A stretch of DNA of 55,835 nt, taken from the NCBI GenBank assembly GCA_008080735.1, contig SHMW01000020.1, forward strand, positions 1 through 55,835, given 5' to 3'. Within the stretch, counting starts at the first letter, position 1. The number at the start of each line of letters is the position of its first letter. Source of the stretch: Promethearchaeota archaeon (GTDB lineage: Archaea; Asgardarchaeota; Lokiarchaeia; Sigyniarchaeales; SOKP01). The position numbers and the translations under genes were made by a program. The notes below the pieces were generated by a model, which was given only the letters and a program-made list of their open reading frames with translations, was not told the origin of the DNA and searched no databases. Below are positions 9,653 to 18,453 of the stretch, piece by piece.

Positions 9653-10786
9653 TCATTCTAGATTTAGAATCTCCCTGGCTTTATCGATATTCTTCTCCTT
9701 TTTTTTTCGATGGTGCTTGATAAATTTGAGCACTCGCTCAACGCAGGTTTGTTTGTGCTCACCACATAATAATTCCCCCTTTACACATTGTTCAAATTCT
9801 TGGGCAAGCACTTCATCATCTTCTTCGAAATGATACATTAAGATCTTATAAATCATACATTTCTGAGGTTCTCCGCCCAATTCTTCTTGCATTTTCCTAT
9901 TTTTTCGTCCTCCTGTAAGTGCACCCCTAATTTTTTTCTCGATAGATTCGAGCGACTCGTTAAATGTGAAATAGCTGTTGGGATTCCGTTTAGACATCTT
10001 ATCAGAACCATCTAACCCCGGCAATAATTTATGATATGTTGCTCCCGGAAGGAAAAACTCTTCTTGGACGATTTTCTCGTCTATTTTTTTCTCTTTATAA
10101 TATCTCCGAGCTAAATCCCTGGTCAAGCGGATATGTGGATCCTGATCGATTCCAACGGGTACTATGGTCGGTTGAGGCCCATCTACGACTTGTGGTAAGA
10201 GAATATCTCCACATTGTATTAATGCGGCAAGATATAACCCGAATGTTTTCTCTCCATAAATCGCATTCAACATATTTTGCGTGACAAGTCGGCTGACCTT
10301 AAAGCAAACATCTTTCACGATGGGTTCCTTAGATTGGCGCCATATATATGCATTATCGGGGTCTAATCCTAATGCTAAGATATCGGCAAGATTATCAATC
10401 GCGATTTCCTCGGCATCCTCGTAGGGGATCCCGTTATCTTCCCAACTTTCAATATCAGCAATAGCATAGTACGCTTTTCCGCCCATTTTCTGGAATTCAA
10501 TGATCTCCAAGGCCGTGGTCATCGTTCCTAAATGAAATGGTCCAGAGGGTTTGATTCCCGACATTACCGCCCACGGTTTATCCATTTCCATCGCCTTATG
10601 AATCATAGCGAGATCTCGATGTCCGAAAATCACTTTCCTTCGAATGAACTTATGCTTCCGAAATCGTTCTCGCGTGATATCATTAATAGTCTCGATACCG
10701 AACTCATCAATTAAACGAAGATAATCAGAATCTAAAATATTAGAACTGCTCCATGGATCTACGAATAATTTATCATCGTCTGCCAT
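9653..10786 (-). CDS. trpS: Tryptophan-tRNA ligase
   Basis: 377 residues from the ATG at 10786 (MADDDKLFVDPW). The frame is open further upstream, but that extension is hydrophobic, non-homologous and would run through hisI. It charges tRNA-Trp in the cytoplasm. Class I signatures are visible: the HIGH-equivalent PSGPFHLGT near residue 83 and KMSKR (DGSDKMSKRNPNSYF) near residue 270, together with PVGIDQDPHIRLTRD. The form is the archaeal/eukaryotic type, not bacterial. It is divergent from hisI with only 45 bases between the two ATGs, so both are probably leaderless or nearly so. Confidence 0.95.
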   Translation of the reverse strand: MADDDKLFVDPWSSSNILDSDYLRLIDEFGIETINDITRERFRKHKFIRRKVIFGHRDLAMIHKAMEMDKPWAVMSGIKPSGPFHLGTMTTALEIIEFQKMGGKAYYAIADIESWEDNGIPYEDAEEIAIDNLADILALGLDPDNAYIWRQSKEPIVKDVCFKVSRLVTQNMLNAIYGEKTFGLYLAALIQCGDILLPQVVDGPQPTIVPVGIDQDPHIRLTRDLARRYYKEKKIDEKIVQEEFFLPGATYHKLLPGLDGSDKMSKRNPNSYFTFNESLESIEKKIRGALTGGRKNRKMQEELGGEPQKCMIYKILMYHFEEDDEVLAQEFEQCVKGELLCGEHKQTCVERVLKFIKHHRKKKEKNIDKAREILNLE

Positions 10787-10796
10787 AATATAATAA

Positions 10797-10812
10797 GAAA
10801 ATATATACAAAG
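10797..10812. promoter_or_regulatory. TATA box between trpS and hisI
   Basis: The sequence gaaaatatatacaaag contains TATATA at 10802-10807, centred 27 bases before the hisI ATG and about 18 bases before the trpS ATG on the other strand. The hisI spacing is what a leaderless archaeal transcript needs. Whether the same box serves trpS is uncertain because the distance is short. Confidence 0.5.
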
Positions 10813-10831
10813 TAAAAAATTTTGATAATAT

Positions 10832-11254
10832 ATGAAGAAATATAGTGATAGAGATATAGACAATTTTATAGATATTTTGGATTTTTCGAAAATCGAGGGA
10901 GGACTCGTTCCGGTGGTTGCGCAAGATTATGAGACAAACGAAATCTTAATGTTGGCGTTTTCCAACGAAGAAGCGGTCAGAAAAACCCTCGAAACGGGAT
11001 ATGCTCATTATTATTCCCGCTCACGTGATACACTCTGGAAAAAGGGGGGCACAAGTGGTCATGTTCAAGAAGTGAAGAAGATTATAATAGATTGCGACAA
11101 TGATTCTATCCTTCTGAAAGTCCACCAAATCGGAGCTCCTTGTCATAAAGGGTTCTCAACGTGTTTTTATAATGAATACTCCGAAGAGGGAAGTATGAAA
11201 TTAATAGGTAAGAAAGTGTTCGATCCTGAAGAAGTTTATAAAAATCCTGAATAA
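10832..11254 (+). CDS. hisI: Phosphoribosyl-AMP cyclohydrolase
   Basis: 140 residues, full length for the single-domain enzyme. It opens the adenine ring of phosphoribosyl-AMP in the third step of histidine synthesis. Family motifs are all present: YSRSRDTLWKKGGTSGHVQ, then IIIDCDNDSILLKV (Asp residues for Mg2+) and the zinc cysteines in GAPCHKGFSTCF. No other his gene is in the window, so the pathway genes are scattered here. Leaderless transcription from the TATA box about 27 bases upstream is likely. Confidence 0.97.
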   Translation: MKKYSDRDIDNFIDILDFSKIEGGLVPVVAQDYETNEILMLAFSNEEAVRKTLETGYAHYYSRSRDTLWKKGGTSGHVQEVKKIIIDCDNDSILLKVHQIGAPCHKGFSTCFYNEYSEEGSMKLIGKKVFDPEEVYKNPE

Positions 11255-11447
11255 CTCAAAAATGAATTGAATTCTTCCCAATTATCATAAGACACAAAAA
11301 AATATTATTTGAGCTATAATTAGCCCATTTAGAAATTTTTAAGTTTAAAGCTTAATTTTGAAAGTCATTAGATTAATTAATATTGTAGATTAAAATAAAT
11401 TAGAGATTCTACATACCATATTCTGGGAAGGATACTAAATCTTTAAT

Positions 11448-13859
11448 ATGAGTGAAGAAAAACTAGCAATACATAACAGAAAGGTAGAAACCATCTCTGA
11501 AATGGTTAGAACTGCCTATCATAACGCGAAGCCCGGAGAATATTTCTCTCTAAAAAAAGCGAGCGTTTCTCACATGGCTCCACAGCCGGATAACCCGAAA
11601 TATAGTGACAAGCCGATAGATGTGAGATCACTCACAGATATTATTGAGATAAACCCAGATACACGGATGTGTGTTGCTGAAGCGGGGGTTACCTTCGCTG
11701 AGCTTGCAAGAGAAACCTTAGAGTATGGGCTTGTTCCTCAATGTGTGTCCGAGCTGAAGGGAATCACGATAGGCGGGGCAGTCGCGGGATGTTCAGTCGA
11801 ATCTATGTCGTTCAAGTACGGAGGATTTTTCGATTCCTGTGAAGAAATAGAGATCGTGACGGGAAAAGGCGACATAATAGTCTGCTCGAAAAGTAATAAT
11901 CCTGAAATATTCGAGATGCTGCATGGAAGCTTCGGCACGATCGCAATCATCACGCTTCTGAAATTCAAGCTCGTTCCGGCGAAAAAATGCGTCCGCATCG
12001 ATTACATTCAATACGATACTTTTAGTGAATATATAGACGCCATCAAACAACACTACGAAAAAAAAGATATAGAAATGATGGACGGGCTTATCTTCTCCGA
12101 AAATAAGAACGTTCTCTGCATTGCCAGCTTCGTTGATGAGGCGAAAGCGCCTTACAAAAATAAATATTTCTACGATATTTATTACAAAAGCGCAATGAAC
12201 AGAAAGCAAGACTACCTTTCCACCATAGATTATTTTTTTCGGTATGACGCAGACTGCCATTGGTCGATACGGAATTTTGCTGGAGGAATTTTCGAGAATA
12301 AACTAGTCCGGTGGTTAGTAGGTCCCTTTATATTGGGATCGACAAATATTCTTAAGACCAGCGAACGCTTGCCATTTCTAACTAAGAAGGGTGGGAAACC
12401 GGATGTAATTGTCGATGTTTTCATACCGATCACCCACGCGGAAGAATTTTTTGATTGGTATCTGGAAGTGTTTGATTATTTCCCCGTTTGGATTGTACCA
12501 TACCGCTTGGAAAAAAACAAACTAGATGGATATAAGTTTTATCCGTGGCTCAATCAAGAAATGGTCGCTCCCATCGAGAATGAATTATTCATAGATTTCG
12601 CCATTTACGGGTTCGAGCAAAAAAGAAAGGGATTCAACTACTATAAAGCGTTAGAAGAAAAGGTTTATGAGCTTAGAGGAATGAAAACTCTAATAACTCA
12701 CAATTACTACGAAGAAGATTTGTTCTGGAAGGTATATAACAAGAAATTATACGATAAAGTGAAAGAACGAACGGATCCGAAAAACCTGTTTCGAAATTTG
12801 TACGAAAAAACAAATTACAAGAATAAAACTGAAACAGCGAAAAAACTAAAGATAGGAATCCCTCGTTCACTGTATTTCTACAAGTATTTTCCATTATGGG
12901 AAGGAATGCTTACCAGTCTTGGTTGTGAAGTTATTGTGAGTCCAGAAACCAACAAAGAAATTCTTACCAAGGGTTCTAAACAATCTGCAACCGATTTATG
13001 CATTCCAATGAAGATTCATTATGGTCATGTGAATTATTTATCGAGAAATCACCCCGATCTGGACTTTATCTTTATACCAAGATTTATTAGTAATAGTAAT
13101 GATCACTATTTTTGTCCAAAATTCATTATTCTTCCAGATGTCACTCAACACTCAGCAGTTTCTAAGATTCCCGTAATTGAATGGGTCTTTAATGCCAGGA
13201 AAAATACAATGATGAACTCAGCAATAGATTTTGGCAAAAAATTAGGTAAATCAAAAGAAGAATCAATAAACGCATTTAAGAACGGACATAAAAAACTTGA
13301 AGAATTCCATGAACTGATTGAGGACGGAATTCTTGTTCCCGATGCACTTTTCAAAATGTATCCTTTTGAAAAATATCCAAATTACAATTTTAAGAAAAGA
13401 AATCAACCTAAACTTCACAAAGAATATAAAAAATATCCCCTTTCATTAATGGTCCTTGGTCATCCATACAATACTTACGAACCAATTATTAATCATGGTT
13501 TAATGGATATTCTCAAATCAAATTTTGTTGATGTTATAACTATTGAAAATGCGCCAAAGGAAATCTTTTCTAGAAGAGTAGAGATTGATGATAATCTTAC
13601 TAATTTCTGGGACAACGAAGATGAATTGATGCAATTATCTGATTATGTTATCAATAATGAAGAGATTGATGGTGGTATTTTTTTGATTTCTTTTGCGTGT
13701 GGACCTGATTCTTTAATTCAAGAAGTCGTAATGCAAGATTTCGATATGAAGGATAAACCTTTTATCGATCTCACATTAGACGAACATACTGGAGAATCTC
13801 AATTAACCACCAGAGTAGAATCTTTTATTGAAATGATAAGGAGGAAAAAATACAATTGA
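11448..13859 (+). CDS. DHCR24-like FAD oxidoreductase fused to 2-hydroxyacyl-CoA dehydratase-type domain
   Basis: 803 residues, two halves. Residues 1 to about 460 are a VAO/PCMH-type flavoprotein. GITIGGAVAGCSVESMSFKYGG (from about 105) and GSFGTIAIITLLKFKLVPAKK match the pattern of eukaryotic delta24-sterol reductase DHCR24, and the similarity appears to run to the end of that fold (ELFIDFAIYG, YEEDLFWKVYNKKLYDKVKER). From about 466 (KLKIGIPRSLYFYKYFPLW) it is a DUF2229-like domain of the benzoyl-/2-hydroxyglutaryl-CoA dehydratase superfamily, with Cys in ATDLCIPMKIHYGH and SFACGPDS as possible cluster ligands. The stop overlaps the start of the ATPase activase gene. By eye the second half is more AT-rich than the first. 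Inferred role: ATP-driven low-potential reduction, substrate unknown. Confidence 0.8.
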   Translation: MSEEKLAIHNRKVETISEMVRTAYHNAKPGEYFSLKKASVSHMAPQPDNPKYSDKPIDVRSLTDIIEINPDTRMCVAEAGVTFAELARETLEYGLVPQCVSELKGITIGGAVAGCSVESMSFKYGGFFDSCEEIEIVTGKGDIIVCSKSNNPEIFEMLHGSFGTIAIITLLKFKLVPAKKCVRIDYIQYDTFSEYIDAIKQHYEKKDIEMMDGLIFSENKNVLCIASFVDEAKAPYKNKYFYDIYYKSAMNRKQDYLSTIDYFFRYDADCHWSIRNFAGGIFENKLVRWLVGPFILGSTNILKTSERLPFLTKKGGKPDVIVDVFIPITHAEEFFDWYLEVFDYFPVWIVPYRLEKNKLDGYKFYPWLNQEMVAPIENELFIDFAIYGFEQKRKGFNYYKALEEKVYELRGMKTLITHNYYEEDLFWKVYNKKLYDKVKERTDPKNLFRNLYEKTNYKNKTETAKKLKIGIPRSLYFYKYFPLWEGMLTSLGCEVIVSPETNKEILTKGSKQSATDLCIPMKIHYGHVNYLSRNHPDLDFIFIPRFISNSNDHYFCPKFIILPDVTQHSAVSKIPVIEWVFNARKNTMMNSAIDFGKKLGKSKEESINAFKNGHKKLEEFHELIEDGILVPDALFKMYPFEKYPNYNFKKRNQPKLHKEYKKYPLSLMVLGHPYNTYEPIINHGLMDILKSNFVDVITIENAPKEIFSRRVEIDDNLTNFWDNEDELMQLSDYVINNEEIDGGIFLISFACGPDSLIQEVVMQDFDMKDKPFIDLTLDEHTGESQLTTRVESFIEMIRRKKYN
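13838..13844 (+). promoter_or_regulatory. Shine-Dalgarno site deciding a TTG start
   Basis: AAGGAGG lies 11 bases before the TTG at 13856 inside the end of the upstream gene. It supports that TTG, which overlaps the upstream TGA (TTGA), as the true start of the activase gene and shows translational coupling. Confidence 0.7.
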
Positions 13860-14890
13860 ATAAACCGGAATTTATCAAGAATATTATTACAGATGATCTG
13901 GACGACAAGTTATATCTAGGAATCGATGTCGGAAGTGTCTCCACGAAATGCACGATAATTAATGAGAGAGATGAATTATTATATGCTACTTGGACCAGAA
14001 ATAAGGGTTCTCCCATTATTTCTACACAAGAAAATCTAAAATACATGGAAAAAGTCCTTCCCGATAACATCGAAAAACGTATTTGTGGTGTAGGGACAAC
14101 AGGCTCAGCGAGGTATTTAATAAAAGCTCTTATCGGTGCAGATATCGCAAAACCCGAAATAATTGCCCATGCAATTGGAGCTTCAACATATACCCCTGAT
14201 GTAAGAACAATTCTCGAAATCGGAGGACAAGATAGCAAAGTTATATTAATGAAAAATGGGATTGTTACAGATTTTAACATGAACAGTGTGTGTGCTGCCG
14301 GAACTGGGTCTTTTTTAGATCATCAAGCAGTTCGGATCAATGTTCCCATCGAAGAGTTTGGGGATTATGCTCTCCGAGCTGACGAAGAGGTCTCCATTGC
14401 GGGAAGATGCACAGTTTTTGCCGAATCAGATATGATCAGTAAACAGCAAGAAGGGTATTCTAAAGAATCAATTATTAAGGGATTGTGTAAAGCTCTTGTG
14501 AGAAATTACTTGAATAATGTTTGCAAGGGTAAAAAACTGTATCCGCCATTTGTCTTCCAAGGAGGGGTGGCCGCAAATTCGGGAATAAAAAACGCTTTTG
14601 AAGAAGAATTGGGGCATGAAGTCATTATCCATGAAAATTATTACGTGATGGGAGCATTTGGCTCAGCTATTTTGGCAAGGGAACATGTAAATGGGGAATT
14701 ATCGTCTTTTCATGGCTTAAAAATAAGTGAAATGGACTTGGCTCCAGGTTCATTTGTCTGTCCTGATTGTGCTAATCGATGTACAATTAAATATCTTGTC
14801 AGGAGAGAAGATAAAAATAGAGTAAATGGAAGAGAAAAAGATGATGCGATATTTGCACGATGGAATTCAAGGTGTGGGAAATATTCGTAA
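13856..14890 (+). CDS. HgdC/BadF-type ATPase, dehydratase activase
   Basis: 344 residues with an ASKHA-fold ATPase. Seen: phosphate loop YLGIDVGSVSTKCTI near residue 20, GVGTTGSARYL, EIGGQDSKVI, and the two cysteines that bridge the [4Fe-4S] cluster between subunits in HgdC (NSVCAAGTGSF and IAGRCTVFAESDM). Family knowledge: these ATPases drive one electron at very low potential into a partner dehydratase or reductase. A C-terminal tail with CPDCANRC and a further Cys is an added metal-binding element. The TTG start is fixed by a strong Shine-Dalgarno site and a 4-base overlap. The partners are presumably the flanking fusion protein and the next gene. Confidence 0.9.
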   Translation: MNKPEFIKNIITDDLDDKLYLGIDVGSVSTKCTIINERDELLYATWTRNKGSPIISTQENLKYMEKVLPDNIEKRICGVGTTGSARYLIKALIGADIAKPEIIAHAIGASTYTPDVRTILEIGGQDSKVILMKNGIVTDFNMNSVCAAGTGSFLDHQAVRINVPIEEFGDYALRADEEVSIAGRCTVFAESDMISKQQEGYSKESIIKGLCKALVRNYLNNVCKGKKLYPPFVFQGGVAANSGIKNAFEEELGHEVIIHENYYVMGAFGSAILAREHVNGELSSFHGLKISEMDLAPGSFVCPDCANRCTIKYLVRREDKNRVNGREKDDAIFARWNSRCGKYS

Positions 14891-14915
14891 AGGAAAATCC
14901 CTCTTCTGAATAATA

Positions 14916-16268
14916 ATGGGTGAGAAAATAAAAATGGTAAATGTTAGAGTTTCGTTTTCACGATTGGGTTGGAGTTATATTTTTTTCAAAGGTTTATTGC
15001 ATGATCTTCCCGGGATTGAAGTTGTTGAGCCCCCTTTAGTAGACACCGAAATTGTTAGTGAAGGTGTCAAACATTCGCCTGAATTTGTTTGTTTTCCATT
15101 TAAATTCATTCTTGGTGAAATGATAAATTTGTATCGTAATTATGACGTTAAAGACTTTATGATGATTGCTGATCACGGACCTTGTCGAGCGGGAATGTAT
15201 GGCGTTGTCCAGAAAAGAATCTTGAAAAACATGGGGTTCGAAGATGTTAGAATGTTTTATTTACATCAAGATGATTTCCGAAATCTTGAATGGCTAACGG
15301 TATTCCCAAAATTAGAAAAAAGAACAGGATATAAAATTGATAATTATAAAATTTTAAGAAATACACTCTTATTTTTGATCAAAGCATATTATGTTGAAAG
15401 AATAACCCATATTGAAGGCCTTGTTAGATGTCGGGAAAAAAACAAATCAATGACAACTAAAGTCGTTCATAAATTGATGGATTTACTTGATAAGCAAAAT
15501 AATTTGATGAAATTATCTAATTTTGATAGAACGATAGATGAACATTTTCGAAAGATTCCTATTGACAAAGAAATGGAACCTTTGAGGGTATGTTTTACTG
15601 GGGAAATCCAAGTCATGTTGGAGAAATGGGTTAATTATGATCTGATGGGAGAATTAGGTGTTATGGGTATTGAAGTTCATAAGCAGTACGATGTCTTTGA
15701 TTGGGTTATGTACAAGCTTGACGCCAGTAAGCGGAGAAGGCGGCTTGAAGACAAAGCAAAAAAGTATATTCCAATGGATATTGGCGGAGAAGCAGTATGG
15801 AATATGGGAAGCTATCTTGAATCTCAAGAAAAAGGGTTTGATGGGTTTGTCCATATCTTCCCATTTACATGCATGCCCGAGATATCCCTATTGGGGATGC
15901 TGGAAGCGGAAAAGAACATGGACGAGTTCTATATGCCACACATTCATATAAGTCTTGATGGAAGTTCTGGTTTTGAAGGACTTCGAACACGAATCGAAGC
16001 ATTTCATGATTTAATGATAGCTAATAAGAAATCTAATCCTTTATTTAGAGATGTCAAGTATGAGGTCCCGGAGGAGATCAAAAATATATATTTTGAGCCG
16101 AAATCCAATTTTGAATATTTCGTGTCAAGTATTCAAAAACCAATGTCAATGCTTATGACAATGCTGAATCCATCAAAGAAATTAGATGTGGGATTCGCAC
16201 TTAAGAATGGGCTCGAATTTTTCTCTCGAAATTCGAGTTTTGATATTGGGTCTCTTTTTAACCTTTAA
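14916..16268 (+). CDS. 2-hydroxyacyl-CoA dehydratase-like (DUF2229-type) protein
   Basis: 450 residues. N-terminal FSRLGWSYIFFKGLL is followed by HSPEFVCFPFKFILGEM and ADHGPCRAGMYG, and FPFTCMPE lies near residue 315: three spaced cysteines in contexts typical of DUF2229/CoA-dehydratase-like proteins that hold an Fe-S (often double-cubane) cluster. It begins 25 bases after the activase and completes a three-gene operon. Inferred role: cluster-bearing component that takes electrons from the activase and passes them to the substrate or to the flavoprotein. Which reaction is run is unknown. Confidence 0.75.
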   Translation: MGEKIKMVNVRVSFSRLGWSYIFFKGLLHDLPGIEVVEPPLVDTEIVSEGVKHSPEFVCFPFKFILGEMINLYRNYDVKDFMMIADHGPCRAGMYGVVQKRILKNMGFEDVRMFYLHQDDFRNLEWLTVFPKLEKRTGYKIDNYKILRNTLLFLIKAYYVERITHIEGLVRCREKNKSMTTKVVHKLMDLLDKQNNLMKLSNFDRTIDEHFRKIPIDKEMEPLRVCFTGEIQVMLEKWVNYDLMGELGVMGIEVHKQYDVFDWVMYKLDASKRRRRLEDKAKKYIPMDIGGEAVWNMGSYLESQEKGFDGFVHIFPFTCMPEISLLGMLEAEKNMDEFYMPHIHISLDGSSGFEGLRTRIEAFHDLMIANKKSNPLFRDVKYEVPEEIKNIYFEPKSNFEYFVSSIQKPMSMLMTMLNPSKKLDVGFALKNGLEFFSRNSSFDIGSLFNL

Positions 16269-16372
16269 AAGGCTTTTTTGTTATGAAAGTTGCTTTCCTA
16301 AATTTTTCCATATAATAGATTTCTTAAAAATAGAAGAATAAATATTAAATAATCAAATTCTTACTATAAAGT

Positions 16373-16594
16373 ATGAATGTTGGAAAAATGAGTAAGAAAG
16401 GTCAAATTGTGATTCCCAAAGAAATTCGGGAACGTTTCGGAATCATGCCCGGCGATGCGGTAATATTTAAAATCAAAGGGGACAAGATTATAATAGAAAA
16501 AATAGATCAAAAAATGTCGGATATTTTAATAGAAAGTCAACCAGTAGAAGATAGCATTGAATTTCAGAAAAAACTCCGTGAGGATTGGGAATGA
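16373..16594 (+). CDS. vapB: VapB-type antitoxin, AbrB/SpoVT fold
   Basis: 73 residues. The AbrB swapped-hairpin signature MSKKGQIVIPKEIRERFGI followed by PGDAVIFKIKGDKIIIEK fills residues 6-45. The acidic C-terminal tail would wrap the toxin. The stop overlaps the toxin start (ATGA). It is expected to repress its own promoter as a complex with the toxin. Confidence 0.9.
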   Translation: MNVGKMSKKGQIVIPKEIRERFGIMPGDAVIFKIKGDKIIIEKIDQKMSDILIESQPVEDSIEFQKKLREDWE

Positions 16595-17010
16595 AAGTAA
16601 ATCTTGATACAAATATTTTCATTACTGTTAAAAATCAAGAACCTCATTTTGAATATTGTAAACAAATAATTGATAAAATAGAAAACAAAGTCCTTAATGG
16701 GGTGATGTCTACGATTGTATTGATGGAAGTACTCGTGGGATTTTTCCAAAATAATGAAAAAAACGCAGCAAATGCATTTGCAAACAAAGCAATGCTTAAT
16801 TATGATCTTATTTCAGTAGATCATGAGATAGCAAAAAAAGCAGCAAATATAAGGGTTCAATATGGTATTAAACTTCCAGATGCGATAATAGCCGCCACCA
16901 CTCTTCTTTCTGAATGTGACTACTTTATAACTAAGAATAAACCACTATTAAAAAAATTAGATATTCAAAAAATTTCACCAAAAGAGTTTGTAGAAAAAAT
17001 TCTAAATTAG
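16591..17010 (+). CDS. vapC: VapC-type PIN-domain ribonuclease toxin
   Basis: 139 residues from the ATG at 16591, which overlaps the vapB stop; an upstream TTG at 16585 is less likely. The PIN-domain acidic residues are visible: Asp in LDTNIF, Glu in LMEVLVGF, Asp in KLPDAIIAATTL and a late Asp in ECDYFITKNK. Family knowledge: VapC toxins are Mg2+-dependent RNases, often cutting tRNA or rRNA, neutralised by VapB. The set looks intact. Confidence 0.9.
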   Translation: MKVNLDTNIFITVKNQEPHFEYCKQIIDKIENKVLNGVMSTIVLMEVLVGFFQNNEKNAANAFANKAMLNYDLISVDHEIAKKAANIRVQYGIKLPDAIIAATTLLSECDYFITKNKPLLKKLDIQKISPKEFVEKILN

Positions 17011-17314
17011 TTCTAAAATCTGTGTGCCTTTTTTTTTCCATTAAAAACAATTAAATAATATATCAAGGAAAAAAATTGTAGATTTAAGGCACCTCAGTCA
17101 TTTATGATTTTCCCATTACCTTTCGGACAAATTTCATCGACACAATCCTACCAACTTCCCTCTCCGAACCTAATTCAGTAGTCTCAGCATCCAGGATAAT
17201 AGACATCGAACACGCTGCCAAGCACTTGGCGGAGTCTTAAAAATAGGATAGTCTCATCTATCAGAATTCTTGAAAAAATTAAATATTTTAGGAATAAACT
17301 CTTTTGGAGCATAA
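17011..17314. other. Decayed sequence between vapC and a TfoX-like gene
   Basis: A reverse-strand open stretch (17105-17236, stop at 17102-17104) reads like protein: MSIILDAETTELGSEREVG within about 44 codons, with balanced composition and higher GC than its surroundings. It may be the C-terminal stub of a lost gene. I cannot name the family. The rest is AT-rich and featureless. Confidence 0.35.
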
Positions 17315-17446
17315 TCTCAACAGATCCTTCCTCTGGGGGGATTTTCAATCGGTATAGATTTTAATTTAAGAGAACATTTCTCAGATGATAATCAAGTTCT
17401 TGTAAATAAAGGCAGAGGCGCTCAAGGTATTAAGTACAAAGGAAAG

Positions 17447-17650
17447 ATGTTTATTATATTCTATAAGGGAGATTTAGTGATCAAATTATCTCCCGAAAGA
17501 GTTAAAGAATTTATTGATTCTGGAGATGGTTTACCATTCGATCCGGGAACTGGGAAGCCTAAGAAAGATAGAGTTCTAATCCAAGCATCTAAAAAAGATC
17601 TGTGGATACCTCTCAGCAAAGAATCAAAAAAATATGTTATTTCCTTGTGA
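17447..17650 (+). CDS. TfoX N-terminal-domain protein, 5' end damaged
   Basis: 67 residues from the first available ATG. The core (DLVIKLSPERVKEFIDSG, then PFDPGTGKP) is the TfoX_N/YjbR-like small-domain pattern. Homology-like sequence continues in frame upstream (LREHFSDDNQVLVNKGRG, about 17366-17446) to a stop at 17312, but there is no ATG, GTG or TTG in that extension. The domain therefore seems complete while its start codon is missing: either a rare start codon or a 5'-truncated pseudogene. It lies in a region with other gene remains next to a toxin-antitoxin pair. Confidence 0.55.
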   Translation: MFIIFYKGDLVIKLSPERVKEFIDSGDGLPFDPGTGKPKKDRVLIQASKKDLWIPLSKESKKYVISL

Positions 17651-17873
17651 AAAATTCAAATTTTTTCGAATAAACACCAATAGAGTCTCATATTTCTTCT
17701 CATGATTAAATATAAGAAGTTGGAGTTTTCTCTAAAATCTACCCTCCCCAAAAACATTTATAATTTAAGTATAGAATTAAATAAATTGTTATAAATTCTT
17801 TATAATTTCGCCTCTTTGCTGTTTTTTCATTAGGATAATATATAATTCCTTCATTTTGTATTTGTAACTTGTT

Positions 17874-18272
17874 ATGGAATCAAAAATGGAAAAATCCGAA
17901 GACGAGTGGCGAGAAGAATTGACAGATGAGCAGTACTATGTATTGAGACAGAAGGGAACTGAACGTCCATTCACTGGAAAATATGTAGATAACAAAGAAA
18001 AAGGTGTCTATAAGTGTGCGGCTTGCGGTAATCCGTTATTTAGCTCAGAGACGAAGTTTCATTCTGGAACAGGGTGGCCTAGTTTCTATGAACCCATAGA
18101 GGATCAAAATGTAGAAAAGAAAGAAGATTTGAGTCATGGCATGCGCAGAACAGAAGTCCTTTGCAGTAAATGCCAAGGGCATCTAGGACATATATTTGAA
18201 GATGGACCTAAACCTACAGGCAAACGATTTTGTATCAATTCTATTTCGCTAGATTTTGAAGAAAAAGACTAA
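17874..18272 (+). CDS. msrB: Peptide-methionine (R)-S-oxide reductase
   Basis: 132 residues. It repairs oxidised methionine (R form) in proteins, using thioredoxin-type reductants. The zinc cysteines CAACG and CSKC, the substrate pocket [12 protein letters not shown], and the catalytic Cys in [11 protein letters not shown] are all present. Start at 17874; a second ATG four codons on is possible. Monocistronic. A ferric-reductase-like membrane protein of MsrQ type occurs 20 kb away, but no link is shown. Confidence 0.97.
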   Translation: MESKMEKSEDEWREELTDEQYYVLRQKGTERPFTGKYVDNKEKGVYKCAACGNPLFSSETKFHSGTGWPSFYEPIEDQNVEKKEDLSHGMRRTEVLCSKCQGHLGHIFEDGPKPTGKRFCINSISLDFEEKD

Positions 18273-18453
18273 TTTTTTTATTTCTTATTTGTACAGAGAC
18301 TCTATTTTATTTATTTTACTTAAATTAATGTCATCTCTATATTTGATATATTGTTTGACATAAATCCAAAATCAATCAATTTAGAAAAAATATAGATCTA
18401 ATTTGCCTATTTACTTCTCCTATACTACAATTTTATAACATACTAGATTTGAA

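Noticed and set aside
10786..10924. N-terminal extension of trpS to the first upstream start
   Set aside because: The extra 46 residues are hydrophobic and unrelated to TrpRS, and the extension would overlap hisI; ATG 10786 fits the family length.
11738..12433. Antisense ORFs (86, 155 and 67 codons) across the flavoprotein half of the fusion
   Set aside because: Antisense to a strongly supported domain; length is explained by the codon pattern of the sense gene.
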